This document shows positions 5,699-6,275 of a stretch of 6,275 bases of DNA, in pieces (the stretch's first letter is position 1; every line of letters starts with the position of its first letter). The notes beneath the pieces are model-generated. The model ran no database searches and had not been told where the DNA came from. It saw only the letters and a list, made by a program, of their open reading frames with translations. The stretch is taken from NCBI GenBank assembly GCA_016783105.1, contig JADHXF010000077.1, positions 1 through 6,275 on the forward strand, written 5' to 3'. This stretch comes from Dehalococcoidales bacterium. Lineage in GTDB: Bacteria > Chloroflexota > Dehalococcoidia > Dehalococcoidales > RBG-16-60-22. Position numbers and translations under genes: made by a program.

Positions 5699-6187
5699 TC
5701 AGAGCCCGGTTTCTTCCGGTTGTACCTTGCGCAGGGTTTCTCTTACTTCCGGGTGGTCAATATACAGCTTACCGTTAAGATGGTCAATCTCGTGTTCCAG
5801 CACCTGGGCTAAAAGGCCCTCAGCCTTTATTCTGACTTCCTTGCCATTCCGGTCGCGACCTTTCACAGTTACTGATTCGGAACGTCCTATCTGTCCGAAG
5901 TAACCGGGAACGCTGAGGCAACCCTCGTCAATAATGCGTTCTCCTTTGCGGCGCACTATCTCCGGATTGACCAAAACAATTTCTTCCTCCTCGGGTATCC
6001 CGATGACGATAACTCGTAGGGATACGCCCACCTGCGGCGCCGCCAGCCCGACGCGACCCGGCTCGGCATACATCGTCTCCAGCATGTCCCGGACAAGCTT
6101 TTTAACCGAGCCGTCAATGGTGTGGATTTTTTTAGCCTTGCGTTTCAGCACCGGGTCAGGAGCGGTGCGAATTTGACGAACTGCCAT
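5699..6187 (-). CDS. def: Peptide deformylase
   Basis: This metal-dependent hydrolase removes the formyl group from the N-terminal methionine of new proteins. It has 162 residues, normal for the family. All three family motifs are present. Motif 1 is GLAAPQ at 47-52 with catalytic-site Q52. Motif 2 is EGCLS at 88-92 with metal ligand C90. Motif 3 is HEIDH at 132-136 with ligands H132 and H136 and catalytic E133. Motif 1 normally reads G-x-G-L-A-A-x-Q; here P-G-R-V precedes GLAAPQ, so there is either one extra residue or an Arg in place of the first Gly. AAGGA lies six bases before the ATG at 6187. The priA tail ends 36 bases upstream, the common priA-def arrangement. The usual partner fmt does not follow; a convergent unit does. 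Identification is secure. Confidence 0.97.
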   Translation of the reverse strand: MAVRQIRTAPDPVLKRKAKKIHTIDGSVKKLVRDMLETMYAEPGRVGLAAPQVGVSLRVIVIGIPEEEEIVLVNPEIVRRKGERIIDEGCLSVPGYFGQIGRSESVTVKGRDRNGKEVRIKAEGLLAQVLEHEIDHLNGKLYIDHPEVRETLRKVQPEETGL

Positions 6188-6223
6188 CGCTATTCCTTGG
6201 ATGATAAAATCGATTACAGTTTA

Positions 6224-6275
6224 CTAGAGCAGGCTCACCGGGTCAACGTCAACTGTCCAACCCTGAGGAAAGGTT
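6224..6275 (-). CDS. priA: Primosomal protein N' (PriA) C-terminal end, partial
   Basis: Only the final 17 codons are in the window, read on the minus strand into the stop TAG at 6224-6226, with a second in-frame stop right after it. The tail TFPQGWTVDVDPVSLL has the W-x-x-D-V-D-P-x-x-L-L ending typical of the PriA helicase that restarts stalled replication forks. Its place just upstream of def agrees with a common bacterial gene order. The fragment is short, so the call rests on the tail motif and context. Confidence 0.75.
   Translation of the reverse strand, partial: TFPQGWTVDVDPVSLL

Noticed and set aside
1..6275. Mobile elements, CRISPR arrays, tRNA or rRNA genes
   Set aside because: No transposase, terminal inverted repeats, regularly spaced repeats or RNA-gene structures were seen by eye; no search tool was run.

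Overview
The window is 6275 bases of compact bacterial chromosome with moderate GC. Almost every gene is on the minus strand. Gene content (membrane-anchored ComEA beside ComEC, paired TrkA-type RCK proteins, a UspA-family protein, and a priA-def pair) and the look of the proteins suggest a Chloroflexota/Dehalococcoidia-like bacterium. That placement is an impression from protein style, not a tested result.

Layout from the right edge, in minus-strand transcription order: the last 17 codons of a probable priA run in from beyond the window and are followed by def (peptide deformylase). Facing them on the plus strand is a short unit: an XRE-like helix-turn-helix protein (5127-5399) and then a possible 58-residue small ORF (5467-5643). 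This unit converges on def, with an imperfect hairpin between the two. Upstream of the helix-turn-helix gene is a divergent promoter region. A near-perfect promoter (TTGACA, 17-bp spacer, TATAAT) drives the regulator, and a back-to-back promoter (TTGACA, 17 bp, TAAAAT on the minus strand) drives a two-membrane-segment channel-like protein (4338-4964).

Below that lies a tight group on the minus strand: a universal stress protein, a short RCK_N-only TrkA protein and a full RCK_N+RCK_C TrkA protein, with gaps of 21 and 10 bases. After a 114-base gap come comEA and comEC, separated by 18 bases. They encode the DNA receptor and the DNA-uptake channel of natural transformation. comEC is open for 705 codons and leaves through the left edge before its end.

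The most interesting part is 3425-5399. It holds a pore-loop membrane protein whose selectivity filter departs from the potassium-channel consensus, two cytosolic RCK proteins, a nucleotide-binding-type stress protein lacking usual ATP-motif residues, and a divergent regulator. The regulator's own promoter carries a 14-bp direct repeat 31 bp apart, about three helical turns, which looks like an operator. No TrkH/KtrB-type transporter subunit is in the window, so the channel-like protein is a candidate partner for the RCK proteins. That link is inference from gene position only. The rest is ordinary housekeeping or competence content.
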